From assembly GCA_044371005.1 (NCBI GenBank), contig JBILUL010000001.1, positions 35,063 through 99,062 of the forward strand: a DNA stretch of 64,000 nt. The letters are read 5' to 3'. The notes under the pieces are model-generated. The model had not been told where the DNA came from. It did not search any database and saw only the letters and a list, made by a program, of their open reading frames with translations. This stretch comes from UBA2402 sp044371005. Its GTDB lineage: Bacteria > Planctomycetota > Phycisphaerae > Phycisphaerales > UBA1924. Positions 49,737-59,111 of the stretch are shown in pieces (position 1 is the first letter of the stretch; every line of letters starts with the position of its first letter). The translations under genes were made by a program, and so were the position numbers.

Positions 49737-50216
49737 GTGGCAAAGTTGACCGACATCGTCGCCCCCGGCGCCATCGTCGCCTCGCTCAAGTCTTCGGAGA
49801 GAGATGCGATCATCGTCGAACTGGTGGACAGCCTCATCGCTGCGGGTGCCGTGTCGCCCGCCATCCGTGATGAACTGGTCGCTCGCGTGCTCGAACGCGA
49901 ACGCCGCGGCAGCACCGGCTTCGGCAAGGGCGTTGCCGTTCCGCACGTCAAGCACAAGAGCATCACCCGCATGCACGCGGCAGTAGGCCTTTCGCAGCGT
50001 GGCGTCGACTTCCGCGCCCTGGACAATCAGCCGGTCTACTCGGTCTTTCTCCTGGTCTCGCCCGAGGACAGCCCCGAAGAGCATCTCCACGCCATGGAGG
50101 TCATCTTCAAGAACCTCAGCAAGGACACCTTCCGCCGCTTCCTGCGTCAGGCGACAACGGTCGAAGAGGTCAAAACGCTGCTCGAAGAGGCCGATGGCCA
50201 GCATCTGGCTGCCTGA
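49737..50216 (+). CDS. ptsN: PTS IIA-like nitrogen-regulatory protein
   Basis: Starting at the GTG at 49737, the 159-residue protein matches EIIA-Ntr/fructose-type IIA domains: 'IVAPGAIVASLKSSERDAII' at the start, the phospho-accepting His in 'GFGKGVAVPHVKHKSI' (about residue 70) and 'VYSVFLLVSPEDSPEEHLHA'. It receives phosphate from an HPr-like protein and regulates other proteins rather than transporting sugar. An HPr gene follows 61 nt downstream. No membrane IIB/IIC components are near, so a regulatory PTS is likely. GGAG is 11 nt before the GTG. Confidence 0.88.
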   Translation: MAKLTDIVAPGAIVASLKSSERDAIIVELVDSLIAAGAVSPAIRDELVARVLERERRGSTGFGKGVAVPHVKHKSITRMHAAVGLSQRGVDFRALDNQPVYSVFLLVSPEDSPEEHLHAMEVIFKNLSKDTFRRFLRQATTVEEVKTLLEEADGQHLAA

Positions 50217-50277
50217 GCATCCCTGGTCCTGGCTGCTTTCCGTCTTCTCCGCTTCCATTCTGTCACACGTCTGATCG

Positions 50278-50553
50278 GTGTCTGAATCCCAATCCATCAC
50301 CACGAAAATCGTCAACCGGCTGGGCCTTCACGCCCGGCCAGCGATGACATTCGTCGACGTTGCGATGACGTTCGGCTCTGAGATCTCAGTTCGCAAGGGC
50401 GATACCGAAGTCGATGGCAAATCCATCATGCAGATGATGATGCTCGCGGCGAGCCAGGGCAGTGAACTGGTCATCACCGCCAAGGGCAACGACGCGCCGC
50501 AGGCCCTCAAGGCCTTGGGTGATCTGGTGGCAGGCGGCTTCGACGAGGAGTGA
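50278..50553 (+). CDS. ptsH: HPr family phosphocarrier protein
   Basis: The 91-residue protein starts at a GTG and has the phosphorylatable His in 'NRLGLHARPAMTFVDVA' (His18) and the regulatory-serine region 'VDGKSIMQMMMLAASQG' (Ser near 49). Both sites are present, so it may be controlled by an HPr kinase, which is not encoded here. It should pass phosphate to the adjacent PtsN protein. No Enzyme I gene is in the window. Confidence 0.92.
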   Translation: MSESQSITTKIVNRLGLHARPAMTFVDVAMTFGSEISVRKGDTEVDGKSIMQMMMLAASQGSELVITAKGNDAPQALKALGDLVAGGFDEE

Positions 50554-50560
50554 TCGGGCC

Positions 50561-51307
50561 GTGCGATTCGATGCCATTCTCTGTGACATTGACGGGTGCC
50601 TGGGCCCGGAGACCAATGCGCCATTTGATGTGCCGCACCTCTCGACCATCGCCCAGTACAACCGCGAGGCGATCCGCACCCGTTCGCAGCCGGTGCTGAC
50701 GCTCTGTTCCGGCCGGCCCCAACCCTTCGCTGAAGCACTCTGCCGCGTGATTGGCAACAGCCTCCTGCCCTGCATCGCCGAAATGGGCGTCTGGCTCTAC
50801 GACCCGGCGAACAACCGATTCATGATCGACCCGTCGATCCTGCCCGAGCACAAGCGGTGGATCCGCGAAGCGACCGGCTACATCGAGGAGACGTGGCTGC
50901 CCAAAGGGCTCATCATCCAGCCCGGCAAGTCCGCCTCCATCTCCCTCTGGCACGCCGACACCGCCTACCTCATGAGCCTCAAGCCGATTCTGGCGCAGCA
51001 CTTTGCCTCAAAGGGCTGGAATCTGCGAATATCGAGTTCGGTCGCATGGATCAACTGCGATCTGGCCCATGTCAGCAAGGGGACGGGAATCGAGCGATTC
51101 CGTCAGGTCACGGGCTTCACCACGCCGCGGCTTGCGGGCATCGGTGACACCATGGGCGATATCGCGATTCGCGAACAAGTCAGCTACTTCGCGGTCCCAT
51201 CCAACGCCCAGGATGAACTCAAGCGTCACGCCGACTACATCTCGCCGCACGCCGAGATCGAGGGCGTGCTCGACATCATCAAGCACCTCAATTCGATGCC
51301 CGGCTGA
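50561..51307 (+). CDS. HAD-superfamily hydrolase (Cof/phosphatase-like)
   Basis: The GTG at 50561 (GAGGAG 10 nt upstream) starts 'VRFDAILCDIDGCLGPETNA', where DIDG is the catalytic DxD motif I of HAD phosphatases. Motif II region 'VLTLCSGRPQPFAEAL' and motif III/IV 'GIGDTMGDIAIREQ' (GDxxxD) follow, with a cap domain in between (about 80-170), as in class C2 Cof-type enzymes. 248 residues. It follows ptsH by 7 nt, so it belongs to the same operon. The phosphorylated substrate is unknown; a sugar phosphate is plausible given the PTS context. Confidence 0.85.
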   Translation: MRFDAILCDIDGCLGPETNAPFDVPHLSTIAQYNREAIRTRSQPVLTLCSGRPQPFAEALCRVIGNSLLPCIAEMGVWLYDPANNRFMIDPSILPEHKRWIREATGYIEETWLPKGLIIQPGKSASISLWHADTAYLMSLKPILAQHFASKGWNLRISSSVAWINCDLAHVSKGTGIERFRQVTGFTTPRLAGIGDTMGDIAIREQVSYFAVPSNAQDELKRHADYISPHAEIEGVLDIIKHLNSMPG

Positions 51308-51410
51308 GCCAGGAGCCTCCAGCAGCCCGCGGCCGCTTTGGTGTGGCTGCGAGCACCCGTCGTGATGAGACCGCTGCGCCCGCGAGTCGCAGCCTGCCAA
51401 CGATTGGCCC

Positions 51411-54400
51411 ATGACTTCATTCCTGGCCGTCGTGTGTTCGCTCTTTGCGCAGACCCCTGCCCCCGCCGCGGCAGAGCCCCCCAAGGCCGCCGAGACTGCC
51501 CCCGCTGCAGCAAAGAACCCCGACCCCAAGGCTGCCGACGCCAAGCCCCAGGAAGCCAAGGCATGGGACACCAATGCGCCCACCGGCGACTCGAAGGAAG
51601 TTCCCCTCGATGTCCGCAGCGGCACCTGGCTCTCGCTGGACCTGAGCCCCGATGGCTCCACCATCGTCTTCGACCTCCTGGGTGATCTCTACATGATGCC
51701 CGCCTCCGGCGGTGAAGCCAAGTCCATCACCTCAGGCATCGCCTGGGACATGCACCCGCGCTTCAGCCCCGATGGCAAGCGACTCGCCTTCACCTCCGAC
51801 CGGGGCGGCGGCGACAACATCTGGACGATCGCCCTCGACGGGAGCGATGCAAAGCAGATCACCAAGGAGTCATTCCGTCTCATCAACAGCCCCGCGTGGC
51901 TGCCGCCCGCCGGCGATTACATCGTCGGCCACAAGCACTTCACATCGCGTCGCTCGCTGGGCGCGGGCGAGATGTGGCTCTATCACGCGCAGGGCGGCAC
52001 CGATGGTCTGCAGATGACCACCAAGCCCACCGAGCAGAAGGATGTCGGCGAGCCCGCCTTCAGCCCCGATGGTCGCTACCTCTATTACTCGTGGGACTCA
52101 ACGCCCGGCGGCAGCTTCGAGTACAACAAGGACAGCACCGATGGCATCTACTCGATCAACCGCCTTGATCGCGTGACCGGCGAGAACGAAACCATCATCT
52201 CCGGGCCCGGCGGCGCGTGCCGCCCGACGCCCAGCCACGATGGCAAATGGCTCGCCTTCGTCCGCCGCGATCGCTTCAAGACCTGCCTCTTCATCAAGGA
52301 CCTGACCAGCGGCGTCGAACGCAAGCTCACCGACACGCTCGAACGCGACATGCAGGAGACCTGGGCGATCCACGGCGTCTACCCCAGCATGGGCGTCACG
52401 CCCGACAGCTCGGCGATCGTCTACTACGCCAAGGGCGGATTCCATCGCATCGATGTCGCCTCAGGCGCCATCACCGACATCCCCTTCCATGTCAGTTCCA
52501 GCCGCACCGTCAGCGAAGCTGTGCGATTCCCCGTTGAAGTCGCGCCCGCGCAGTTCGACGTCAAGATGCTCCGCAACGTGATCGTGCGGCCCGATGCCAA
52601 GCAGGTCGCGTACAACGCACTGGGGTACATCTACGTCAAGGATCTTCCCGACGGCACGCCCCGCCGCCTCACCACGCAGACCGAACGCTTCGAATACCCG
52701 GCCAGCTATTCGCGCGACGGCAGCCGCATCCTCTACACCACCTGGAATGATCAGTCCCTCGCCACCGTCGCCATCATCGGAACCGATGGCACCGGCAACT
52801 CCACACTGACCCGGGAATCCGGCCACTACACCGACCCGGCCATCTCGCCCGATGGCACCACCGTCCTCTTCACCAAGACCGGCGGCGGCTACCTCGCCTC
52901 ACCCGTCTGGAGCACCAAGCCGGGTCTCTACCGCGTGCCGGCGGATGGTTCGCAGCCGCCGACCTTCATCACCCGCCGCGGCAGCAATCCGCAGTTTGGC
53001 GATGCAAGCGACCGCTTCTTCGTTCAGATCAACGAACCACGTGGCGATGCCGACCGCCGACTTCTGGTCAGCATGAACATGAACGGCGGCGAGGAACGCA
53101 CCCACTTCTCCAGCGACAACGCCACGGAGTTCCGCCTCAGCCCCGACGGTCGCTTCCTCGCCTTCGCCGAACGCTTCAACGTCTACATCACGCCCTTTGT
53201 TCCCACCGGCCGCGAAGTCGCCGTCGGCCCCAAGATGACCGCTCAGCCCGTGGCCAAGGTCTCGCACGATGGCAGCGCCAACCTTCAGTGGTCGGGCGGT
53301 GGCGATGTGCTCTACTGGACCCTGGGCCCCACGCTCTACTCGCGGTCACTCACCGACAGTTTCGCGTGGCTCGCTGGCATTCCCGCCGACAAGCTGCCCC
53401 CGGTTCCCCAGACCGGCACACAGATCGGGTTCAGTGCGCCCACCGATGCCCCCTCCGGCAAGATCGTGCTCCTGCGCGCCACGCTCATCACCATGCGCGG
53501 CGATGAAGTGATCCGCGACGGCACCATCGTCATCGAGGGCAACCGCATCGTCTCCGTCGGGCCCTCCTCGGATGTGAACGTCGCATCCGGCAACGGCGTC
53601 ACCGCCATCGATTGCGCCGGCAAGTTCATCATGCCGGGCATCCTTGATGTCCATGCACATGGCGGGCAGGCGACCAACGGCTACACGCCGCAGGCCAACT
53701 GGATCAACGCCGCGAATCTCGCCTTCGGCGTCACCACGATCCACGATCCCAGCAACGACACCGAGACCATCTTCGCGGCAAGCGAAATGGGCAAGGCCGG
53801 TCTCATCACCGCGCCCCGCCTCTACTCCACCGGCACCATTCTCTACGGCGCGGCCGGTTCCTTCAAGGCCGAGATCGACAGTCTCGAAGACGCACGCTTC
53901 CACTTGCGCCGCATGAAGGCAGTGGGGGCCTTCAGCGTCAAGAGCTACAACCAGCCTCGCCGCGACCAGCGTCAGCAGGTCATCGTCGCCGCACGTGAAC
54001 TGGGCATGATGGTCGTCCCCGAGGGCGGCTCGCTCTTCCAGCACAACATGACCATGGTGATGGACGGCCACACCGGCGTCGAACACACCCTGCCCGTCGA
54101 GGCCATCTACGACGATGTCAAGAAGGTCTGGGGTGCCTCACGCACCGGATACACGCCCACGCTCATTGTCGCGTACGGCGGTCTCGATGGCGAACACTAC
54201 TGGTACGACCGCACCAATGTGTGGGAGAACACGCGCCTGCTCCAGTATGTCCCGCGCCAGGTTGTTGATCCCCGCTCGCGCCGCCGCCCGACCGCACCCG
54301 ATGAAGACTACAACGTGCTGCGAGTCGCAGGCATCGCCCGCGACATCGTCAACGCTGGCGGTCGCACCCAGCTGGGTGCGCACGGCCAGCTCGCCGGACT

Positions 54401-54764
54401 CGGTGCGCACTGGGAACTCTGGTCCCTGCAGCTGGGCGGACTCACCACGATGCAGGCCCTCCGCGCCGCCACGCTCGATGGCGCCATCTACCTGGGCCTG
54501 GACAAGGATCTTGGCTCCATCGAAGCCGGCAAGCTCGCCGATCTGGTCATTCTCGACAAGAACCCGCTCGAGAACATCCGTAACTCCGAATCCGTCCGTT
54601 ACACCATCGCCAACGGCCGCGTCTACGACGCCGCCAACCTCGCGCAGATCGCACCGCAGCAGAAGGCGCCGCCCGCCTTCTGGTTCCATGATGCACACCT
54701 GGGTGCCGCCAACACCATGATGTTCGGCACCTTCACCGGCACGTGTGCCGGCTGCGGTCGCTGA
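51411..54764 (+). CDS. Secreted amidohydrolase with N-terminal TolB-like beta-propeller
   Basis: At 1117 residues this is the largest protein here. A signal peptide and Ala/Pro/Lys-rich linker (1-60) lead to a propeller of WD40-like/TolB repeats (about 65-660), with repeated 'SPDG' turns such as 'LDLSPDGSTIVFDLLGDLYM', 'RFSPDGKRLAFTSDRGG'. The C-terminal third is an amidohydrolase: 'IMPGILDVHAHGGQ' (metal-binding H-x-H near 745), 'GVEHTLPVEAIYD' and 'LGAHGQLAGLGAHWELWS', ending in 'LGSIEAGKLADLVILDKNPL' typical of the family. Such fusions are thought to be peptidase- or imidase-like exported enzymes; the substrate is unknown. Confidence 0.88.
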   Translation: MTSFLAVVCSLFAQTPAPAAAEPPKAAETAPAAAKNPDPKAADAKPQEAKAWDTNAPTGDSKEVPLDVRSGTWLSLDLSPDGSTIVFDLLGDLYMMPASGGEAKSITSGIAWDMHPRFSPDGKRLAFTSDRGGGDNIWTIALDGSDAKQITKESFRLINSPAWLPPAGDYIVGHKHFTSRRSLGAGEMWLYHAQGGTDGLQMTTKPTEQKDVGEPAFSPDGRYLYYSWDSTPGGSFEYNKDSTDGIYSINRLDRVTGENETIISGPGGACRPTPSHDGKWLAFVRRDRFKTCLFIKDLTSGVERKLTDTLERDMQETWAIHGVYPSMGVTPDSSAIVYYAKGGFHRIDVASGAITDIPFHVSSSRTVSEAVRFPVEVAPAQFDVKMLRNVIVRPDAKQVAYNALGYIYVKDLPDGTPRRLTTQTERFEYPASYSRDGSRILYTTWNDQSLATVAIIGTDGTGNSTLTRESGHYTDPAISPDGTTVLFTKTGGGYLASPVWSTKPGLYRVPADGSQPPTFITRRGSNPQFGDASDRFFVQINEPRGDADRRLLVSMNMNGGEERTHFSSDNATEFRLSPDGRFLAFAERFNVYITPFVPTGREVAVGPKMTAQPVAKVSHDGSANLQWSGGGDVLYWTLGPTLYSRSLTDSFAWLAGIPADKLPPVPQTGTQIGFSAPTDAPSGKIVLLRATLITMRGDEVIRDGTIVIEGNRIVSVGPSSDVNVASGNGVTAIDCAGKFIMPGILDVHAHGGQATNGYTPQANWINAANLAFGVTTIHDPSNDTETIFAASEMGKAGLITAPRLYSTGTILYGAAGSFKAEIDSLEDARFHLRRMKAVGAFSVKSYNQPRRDQRQQVIVAARELGMMVVPEGGSLFQHNMTMVMDGHTGVEHTLPVEAIYDDVKKVWGASRTGYTPTLIVAYGGLDGEHYWYDRTNVWENTRLLQYVPRQVVDPRSRRRPTAPDEDYNVLRVAGIARDIVNAGGRTQLGAHGQLAGLGAHWELWSLQLGGLTTMQALRAATLDGAIYLGLDKDLGSIEAGKLADLVILDKNPLENIRNSESVRYTIANGRVYDAANLAQIAPQQKAPPAFWFHDAHLGAANTMMFGTFTGTCAGCGR

Positions 54765-54823
54765 GGCTGAGTTCAGCAGGACGCCAGCACACACACCACG
54801 ACTCGACGAACCCCTCCTCTCCT

Positions 54824-54928
54824 CTGAAATTCTGAACTCTGAAATGTGCCTTTCTTGCTGCTTCCCTGAGCCCAAACGCGGTACTTCCACTCCGACCTGA
54901 AACACCCCGACTTGGAGAATGCGATGGC
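54824..54928. repeat. Copy A of a diverged ~100-bp intergenic repeat
   Basis: Begins TGAAATTCTGAACTCTGAAA and continues TGCCTTTCTT..GAGCCC..ACGCG..CCGACCTGA..GGAGAA.GCG. Matches 57964-58053 (copy B). A shorter, related CTGAAAT-rich inverted repeat is at 34946-34985. Confidence 0.6.
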
Positions 54929-54986
54929 CTCGTTGGGTTCACCTTCGAGGCCCGGGCTCTGCGCTGCCTCCCGCGTATCATCGCGC

Positions 54987-57092
54987 ATGCTCAAGAGCCC
55001 CAAGTGTGCATGGTTCGTGAACGCAGCGATGCTGGCCATCGCGGCAGGCAGCGCCCTGGCGCAGATGCGCGCCCCCGCAGTGCCGCTGATGGTCGCCAAT
55101 CCCTTTCTGAGCGTCTGGTCGCGCACCGACAAACTCACCGACTCATTCCCCAGCCATTGGAGCGGCACCTCCATGGGCATGGCCGGGATGATCATGGTGG
55201 ACAACAAACCCTACCGCTGGTGCGGCACCGCTCCCGCCGATGTCCCCGCGGCAGTGCAGAAATCCGTGAAAGTTGAAGCCCTCTCCACCCGCTACACCTT
55301 CGAGGCAGGTGGCGTTGAGTTCGAAGTCAGTTTCGTCACGCCCGCCATCGCCTCCGACCCCGAGTACTGCTCCTGGGCCGGGAGCATCGTCTATCTCGGT
55401 GCTCACAACGCGGATTCCCAGCCCCACACGCTCTCGTTCTACCTGGACATCTCCGGAGAGTGGTGCACGCACACGCCAGATCAGCCCGTGAACTGGTCGA
55501 GGGCCAAGGGCGAAAGCGTCCACCTGCTGAGCATGGGCGTCGAGAAGGCTCAGGTGCTCGCACGCACCGGCGATGCCACGCGGCTTGACTGGGGCCGCGT
55601 CTATCTCGCGGCCAAGGATCAATATGGCGTCGCAACACTCGTCGCGCGCCACGACAAGGCCCGCTCGGAGTTCGCCAGACACGGCGTTCTTGTTGGCGCC
55701 GATGATCTGGAGCAGCCCCGGGCAGCCGATGATCGCTGGCCCGTGCTCGCGGCGGTGCAGCAGTTCGGTCGCATGGAGCCCGGACAGCATTTCGAGACCA
55801 AGTTCATCATCGCCCAGGATGAAGGACGCTGCGTCGAGTATTTCGAGCGTCCGCTGAAGCCCTATTGGACCATCGGCGGCGGCACGTTCAGCGAGATCCT
55901 CTCTGAGTTCTTCCGCGATGATCACGACCTCGTTGAATCGGTGAAGGCGGCCAACGCACGCATTCACGCCCGCTCACTCGCTGCGGGCGGCGAGGCGTAC
56001 GCCGCGATGTGCGATCTGGCCTATCGGCAGACCATGGGAGCGCACATCATCGCCGCGGATGCCGATGGAACCATGCTCATGTTCCCCAAGGAGAACACAA
56101 GCAACGGCTGCATCGGCACCGTTGATGTCTTCTTCCCCTCGGCCCCCTTCTTTCTGGCGGAGAATCCGCAGATGCTCGCGGCACAGGTGCGGCCGCTGCT
56201 GGCCTACGGCTCGATGACGCATCGCTGGAAGTTCCCCTTCGCCCCGCATGATCTTGGCATCTACCCCAAGGCCAACGGGCAGGTCTACGGAGGGCGCGAG
56301 CAGAGCGAAGTCAATCAGATGCCCGTCGAGGAATCCGCCAACATGATCATTCTGGTGGAAGCACTCCGCCAGGCACGCGGCGGACAGGGCGGCGGGCTCG
56401 CGCTGGCTGAGGCACACTGGCCCGTCATCACCAAGTGGGCTGGCTACCTCAAGGAACACGGGCTCGATCCTGCGAACCAGCTCTGCACCGACGACTTCGC
56501 CGGGCATCTCGCACGCAACGCCAACCTCTCGGTCAAGGCGATCATTGCGCTGGGGTGTTACGCGAACCTGTGCGAACAGGTCGAATCGCCCGCCGCGGCG
56601 AAGCCCTGGCGCGACACCGCCCGCCAGTATGCCGCACAGTGGCTCACCATGGCCGATGACGGCGATCACACCGTGCTGGCCTTCGGCAAGCCGGGCACCT
56701 GGTCGCTCAAGTACAACCTCATCTGGGATCAGATCCTCGAACTGGGGCTCTTCGAGCCTTCCGTTCGGGCACGCGAAGTGGCCCATTACTTCAGGAAGAT
56801 GAACCGCTTCGGGCCTCCGCTCGACAGCCGCAAGGACTATACCAAACTCGACTTCGCGGCGTGGGCCGGAGCCATGGCCGTCTCACGCGAGGAGTTCGAA
56901 CGATTCATGAAGCCCATCTGCGACATGCCAGGGGCCACTCCCGATCGCGTCGGTCTCACCGATTGGTACCAGACCACCGACGCCCGCACCATGGGCATGC
57001 ACTCGCGCAGTGTCGTCGGCGGAATCTGGGCTCGCCAGCTGCTCGACGGCGAGTGGAAGCGCGGCACGGTGCTCATCCCGAACCCCGAGTAA
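54987..57092 (+). CDS. Glutaminase-A-like secreted protein (DUF4965/DUF5127/DUF1793 type)
   Basis: The ATG at 54987 begins a signal peptide 'MLKSPKCAWFVNAAMLAIAA' cleaved near ALAQ. The 701-residue protein opens with 'RAPAVPLMVANPFLSVWSRT', the typical start of fungal and bacterial glutaminase A (GtaA) proteins, followed by the beta-rich N domain ('YTFEAGGVEFEVSFVTPAIA') and an alpha/alpha-barrel-like half ('AMCDLAYRQTMGAHIIAADA', 'MLMFPKENTSNGCIGTVDVF', 'YKVNFPFAPHDLG'-type 'RWKFPFAPHDLGIYPKANGQ', 'PVEESANMIILVEALRQARG'). These families are annotated as glutaminases, but activity in bacteria is little tested. A TTG at 54912 and ATG at 54924 are rejected because they place Arg/Ser-rich sequence before the signal peptide. 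Confidence 0.82.
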   Translation: MLKSPKCAWFVNAAMLAIAAGSALAQMRAPAVPLMVANPFLSVWSRTDKLTDSFPSHWSGTSMGMAGMIMVDNKPYRWCGTAPADVPAAVQKSVKVEALSTRYTFEAGGVEFEVSFVTPAIASDPEYCSWAGSIVYLGAHNADSQPHTLSFYLDISGEWCTHTPDQPVNWSRAKGESVHLLSMGVEKAQVLARTGDATRLDWGRVYLAAKDQYGVATLVARHDKARSEFARHGVLVGADDLEQPRAADDRWPVLAAVQQFGRMEPGQHFETKFIIAQDEGRCVEYFERPLKPYWTIGGGTFSEILSEFFRDDHDLVESVKAANARIHARSLAAGGEAYAAMCDLAYRQTMGAHIIAADADGTMLMFPKENTSNGCIGTVDVFFPSAPFFLAENPQMLAAQVRPLLAYGSMTHRWKFPFAPHDLGIYPKANGQVYGGREQSEVNQMPVEESANMIILVEALRQARGGQGGGLALAEAHWPVITKWAGYLKEHGLDPANQLCTDDFAGHLARNANLSVKAIIALGCYANLCEQVESPAAAKPWRDTARQYAAQWLTMADDGDHTVLAFGKPGTWSLKYNLIWDQILELGLFEPSVRAREVAHYFRKMNRFGPPLDSRKDYTKLDFAAWAGAMAVSREEFERFMKPICDMPGATPDRVGLTDWYQTTDARTMGMHSRSVVGGIWARQLLDGEWKRGTVLIPNPE

Positions 57093-57116
57093 GCAACGCC
57101 GTCCCTTGAACGGCTT

Positions 57117-57809
57117 TCACAGCGGGCGGTACCAGATGTTGCGGTACGCCACTGCGCACTGGTGATCCTGAAGCATCAGGTTGCCCGGAGCCGCGCTCTC
57201 ATCGTTCGACGCGGCAGACCCCGTCGGTCCATCCACCGGTGCGTGGTCCTGCACCAGCACACCGTTGTGCAGCACCGTGATCGTCGCCGACGCGATCTTC
57301 TTGCCCGCCTCATCGAATCGCGGGGCGCGGAAGACAATGTCATACGTCTGCCACTCACCTGGCCCGCGGCATGCATTCACCAGCGGCGCATGCGTCTTGT
57401 AGATCGCCGCGCACTGCCCATCCGAATACGTGCTCGAACCAAACGAATCCAGCACCTGCACCTCGTAGCGACCGTGGAAATAGACCCCCGAGTTGCCCCG
57501 GTTCTGCCCCTCACCAGTCGCCGGTGAGGGCGTCTTGAACTCCAGGTGGAGCTGGCAGTCGCGGAACTCGGCCTTCGAGAAGATGTTGCCGCCGCCGTTG
57601 GGTGTCATGGCACGTTCTTCGGGCAGCAGTTTCCACCGTGCCTCGCGCTTCGCGCTGTCCACCCAGCCATCGAGCGTGTCACCTGAAAAGATGACGATTG
57701 CATCCGAAGGTGGGGCATTGGCGGGGGCCTGAACGACCGGCGGTTCGCCTCGCATCAGGGCGAACGCGGCAGATCCGACGGCGAGCACGAAGAGGGCGAT
57801 GTTCTTCAT
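57117..57809 (-). CDS. Secreted DUF1080 (3-keto-disaccharide hydrolase-like) protein
   Basis: The 230-residue protein has a signal peptide 'MKNIALFVLAVGSAAFALMR' and the DUF1080 lectin-like beta-sandwich: 'IVIFSGDTLDGWVDSAKREA', 'NIFSKAEFRDCQLHLEFKTP', 'NRGNSGVYFHGRYEVQVLDS' and 'GEWQTYDIVFRAPRFDEAGK'. The 'RGNSGVY...YEVQVLDS' segment is the family signature. DUF1080 proteins are very numerous in planctomycetes and several are 3-keto-glucoside hydrolases. It converges on the glutaminase-A-like gene with 24 nt between the stops. Confidence 0.88.
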   Translation of the reverse strand: MKNIALFVLAVGSAAFALMRGEPPVVQAPANAPPSDAIVIFSGDTLDGWVDSAKREARWKLLPEERAMTPNGGGNIFSKAEFRDCQLHLEFKTPSPATGEGQNRGNSGVYFHGRYEVQVLDSFGSSTYSDGQCAAIYKTHAPLVNACRGPGEWQTYDIVFRAPRFDEAGKKIASATITVLHNGVLVQDHAPVDGPTGSAASNDESAAPGNLMLQDHQCAVAYRNIWYRPL

Positions 57810-57963
57810 GGCCGAGAGCGTACACCCGGTTCGGCCGACGCATCAGGCCCCATCGAGAAGGCGATGCGGGGAACTGAAGGGGCCGAGGCGGCGCGGAAAA
57901 CGTGGCCTCCCCGTCGCACGGCCCACGCATTCGCAACTGCCTATCCCCCCAAACCTCCACACT

Positions 57964-58053
57964 GTGAAATTCTGAACTCTGAAATCTGCCTTTCTTTCAG
58001 CTCCCCCGAGCCCCAGACGCGCTGTCACGCTCACGCCTGACCTGGAGAAAGCG
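57964..58053. repeat. Copy B of the diverged ~100-bp intergenic repeat
   Basis: TGAAATTCTGAACTCTGAAA..TGCCTTTCTT..GAGCCC..ACGCG..CCTGACCTGGAGAAAGCG, matching copy A at 54824. It lies upstream of the FkbM-type methyltransferase gene. Apart from this, 57810-58249 shows no gene. Confidence 0.6.
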
Positions 58054-58249
58054 TTTGCCCTGCATGCAGTGGACATTCTCAGGCAATGGGCTCTGACGGG
58101 GCGTACTCTTTGGCCGTTCCGCAGGAGGCCTCCCGCCTCGATTCAGCCAGCTGGCGTGTCGGTGAACCGTGCGGTGTTTCTGTGGTGGGGGGCTCAGGGC
58201 TGGGGTTTCTCATGTCGTGGGTCGATCCGGTTCATTTGCAGGGTGCACC

Positions 58250-59107
58250 ATGCAAGGCTTCTTCACTCAGAACACTCCGTCGGTCGAGCCACGCCTGGCC
58301 CAGCTTGAAAGCAGGCTGCAGGGTCTGGAGCAAGCCAACCAGAAGCTGTGGAAGTGGTGCGTCAACAGTTGGCGGCAGACATGCGTGCTGTCTCTCAAGG
58401 ATCGCCTGTTGGCTGAGGGGCGTCAGCCACGGATGCCGGTCGAGTTCAAGGGGCAGATCGGCGAAGATCTCTTCCTCTGGAATCTGTTCGAAGGCAAGCT
58501 CGACGGGTTCTATATCGAGGTGGGTGGATTCGATGGCTACAACCTGAGTGTCTCCTACGCCTTTGACGCGGCGGGGTGGGATGGCGTGCTTGTTGAGCCG
58601 GTGCCACCCAACTATGAGAAGTGCAAGGCACGGCGTCCGCACGCCCATGTCTTCAATGCCGCGTTGTCACGACCGGGTTCCGCTCCAACCGCGACATTCC
58701 TCCACCTGCTTGACCAGTATGGCGGCGCACTCTCCTACATGCCGGGTTCGGGCGTCAATGCACCGCTGGTGAAGCCCGGCGCGTACAGCGAGGTCAAGTA
58801 CGAGGTGCCTGTTCGCACGATGGACAGCGTGCTCGAAGGACTCGGCGATGTTCTGACCAACCGCCGCATCGACTTCGCGTCGATCGATGTCGAAGGACAT
58901 GAACCCGAGTTGTTGGCCGGGTTCACGCTCGACCGATGGAAGCCGCGAGTCGTCATCCTGGAGGACAACTCCCAAGGCGACGATGTGCCGATGCAGCGCG
59001 AGATGGAACGCCACGGCTATCGCCCCGTCTTTGCCCTCGCCTTCGATGTCTTCTACATCCACGAGGGCGAGACGCAGCTGCTCAACCGGGTCGGCGAGGT
59101 CTTCTGA
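58250..59107 (+). CDS. FkbM-family SAM-dependent methyltransferase
   Basis: The ATG at 58250 starts a 285-residue protein. A coiled-coil-like stretch (about 15-45, 'RLAQLESRLQGLEQANQKLW') precedes the methyltransferase domain: 'YIEVGGFDGYNLSVSYAFDA' (SAM-binding loop with the acidic end 'GVLVEPVPPNYEKCK'), 'VPVRTMDSVLEGLGDVL' and the FkbM hallmark 'IDFASIDVEGHEPELLAGFT'. FkbM-type enzymes O-methylate sugars, lipids or antibiotics. No biosynthetic cluster is adjacent. The tandem hairpin array follows directly after the stop. Confidence 0.88.
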   Translation: MQGFFTQNTPSVEPRLAQLESRLQGLEQANQKLWKWCVNSWRQTCVLSLKDRLLAEGRQPRMPVEFKGQIGEDLFLWNLFEGKLDGFYIEVGGFDGYNLSVSYAFDAAGWDGVLVEPVPPNYEKCKARRPHAHVFNAALSRPGSAPTATFLHLLDQYGGALSYMPGSGVNAPLVKPGAYSEVKYEVPVRTMDSVLEGLGDVLTNRRIDFASIDVEGHEPELLAGFTLDRWKPRVVILEDNSQGDDVPMQREMERHGYRPVFALAFDVFYIHEGETQLLNRVGEVF

Positions 59108-59111
59108 CCCC

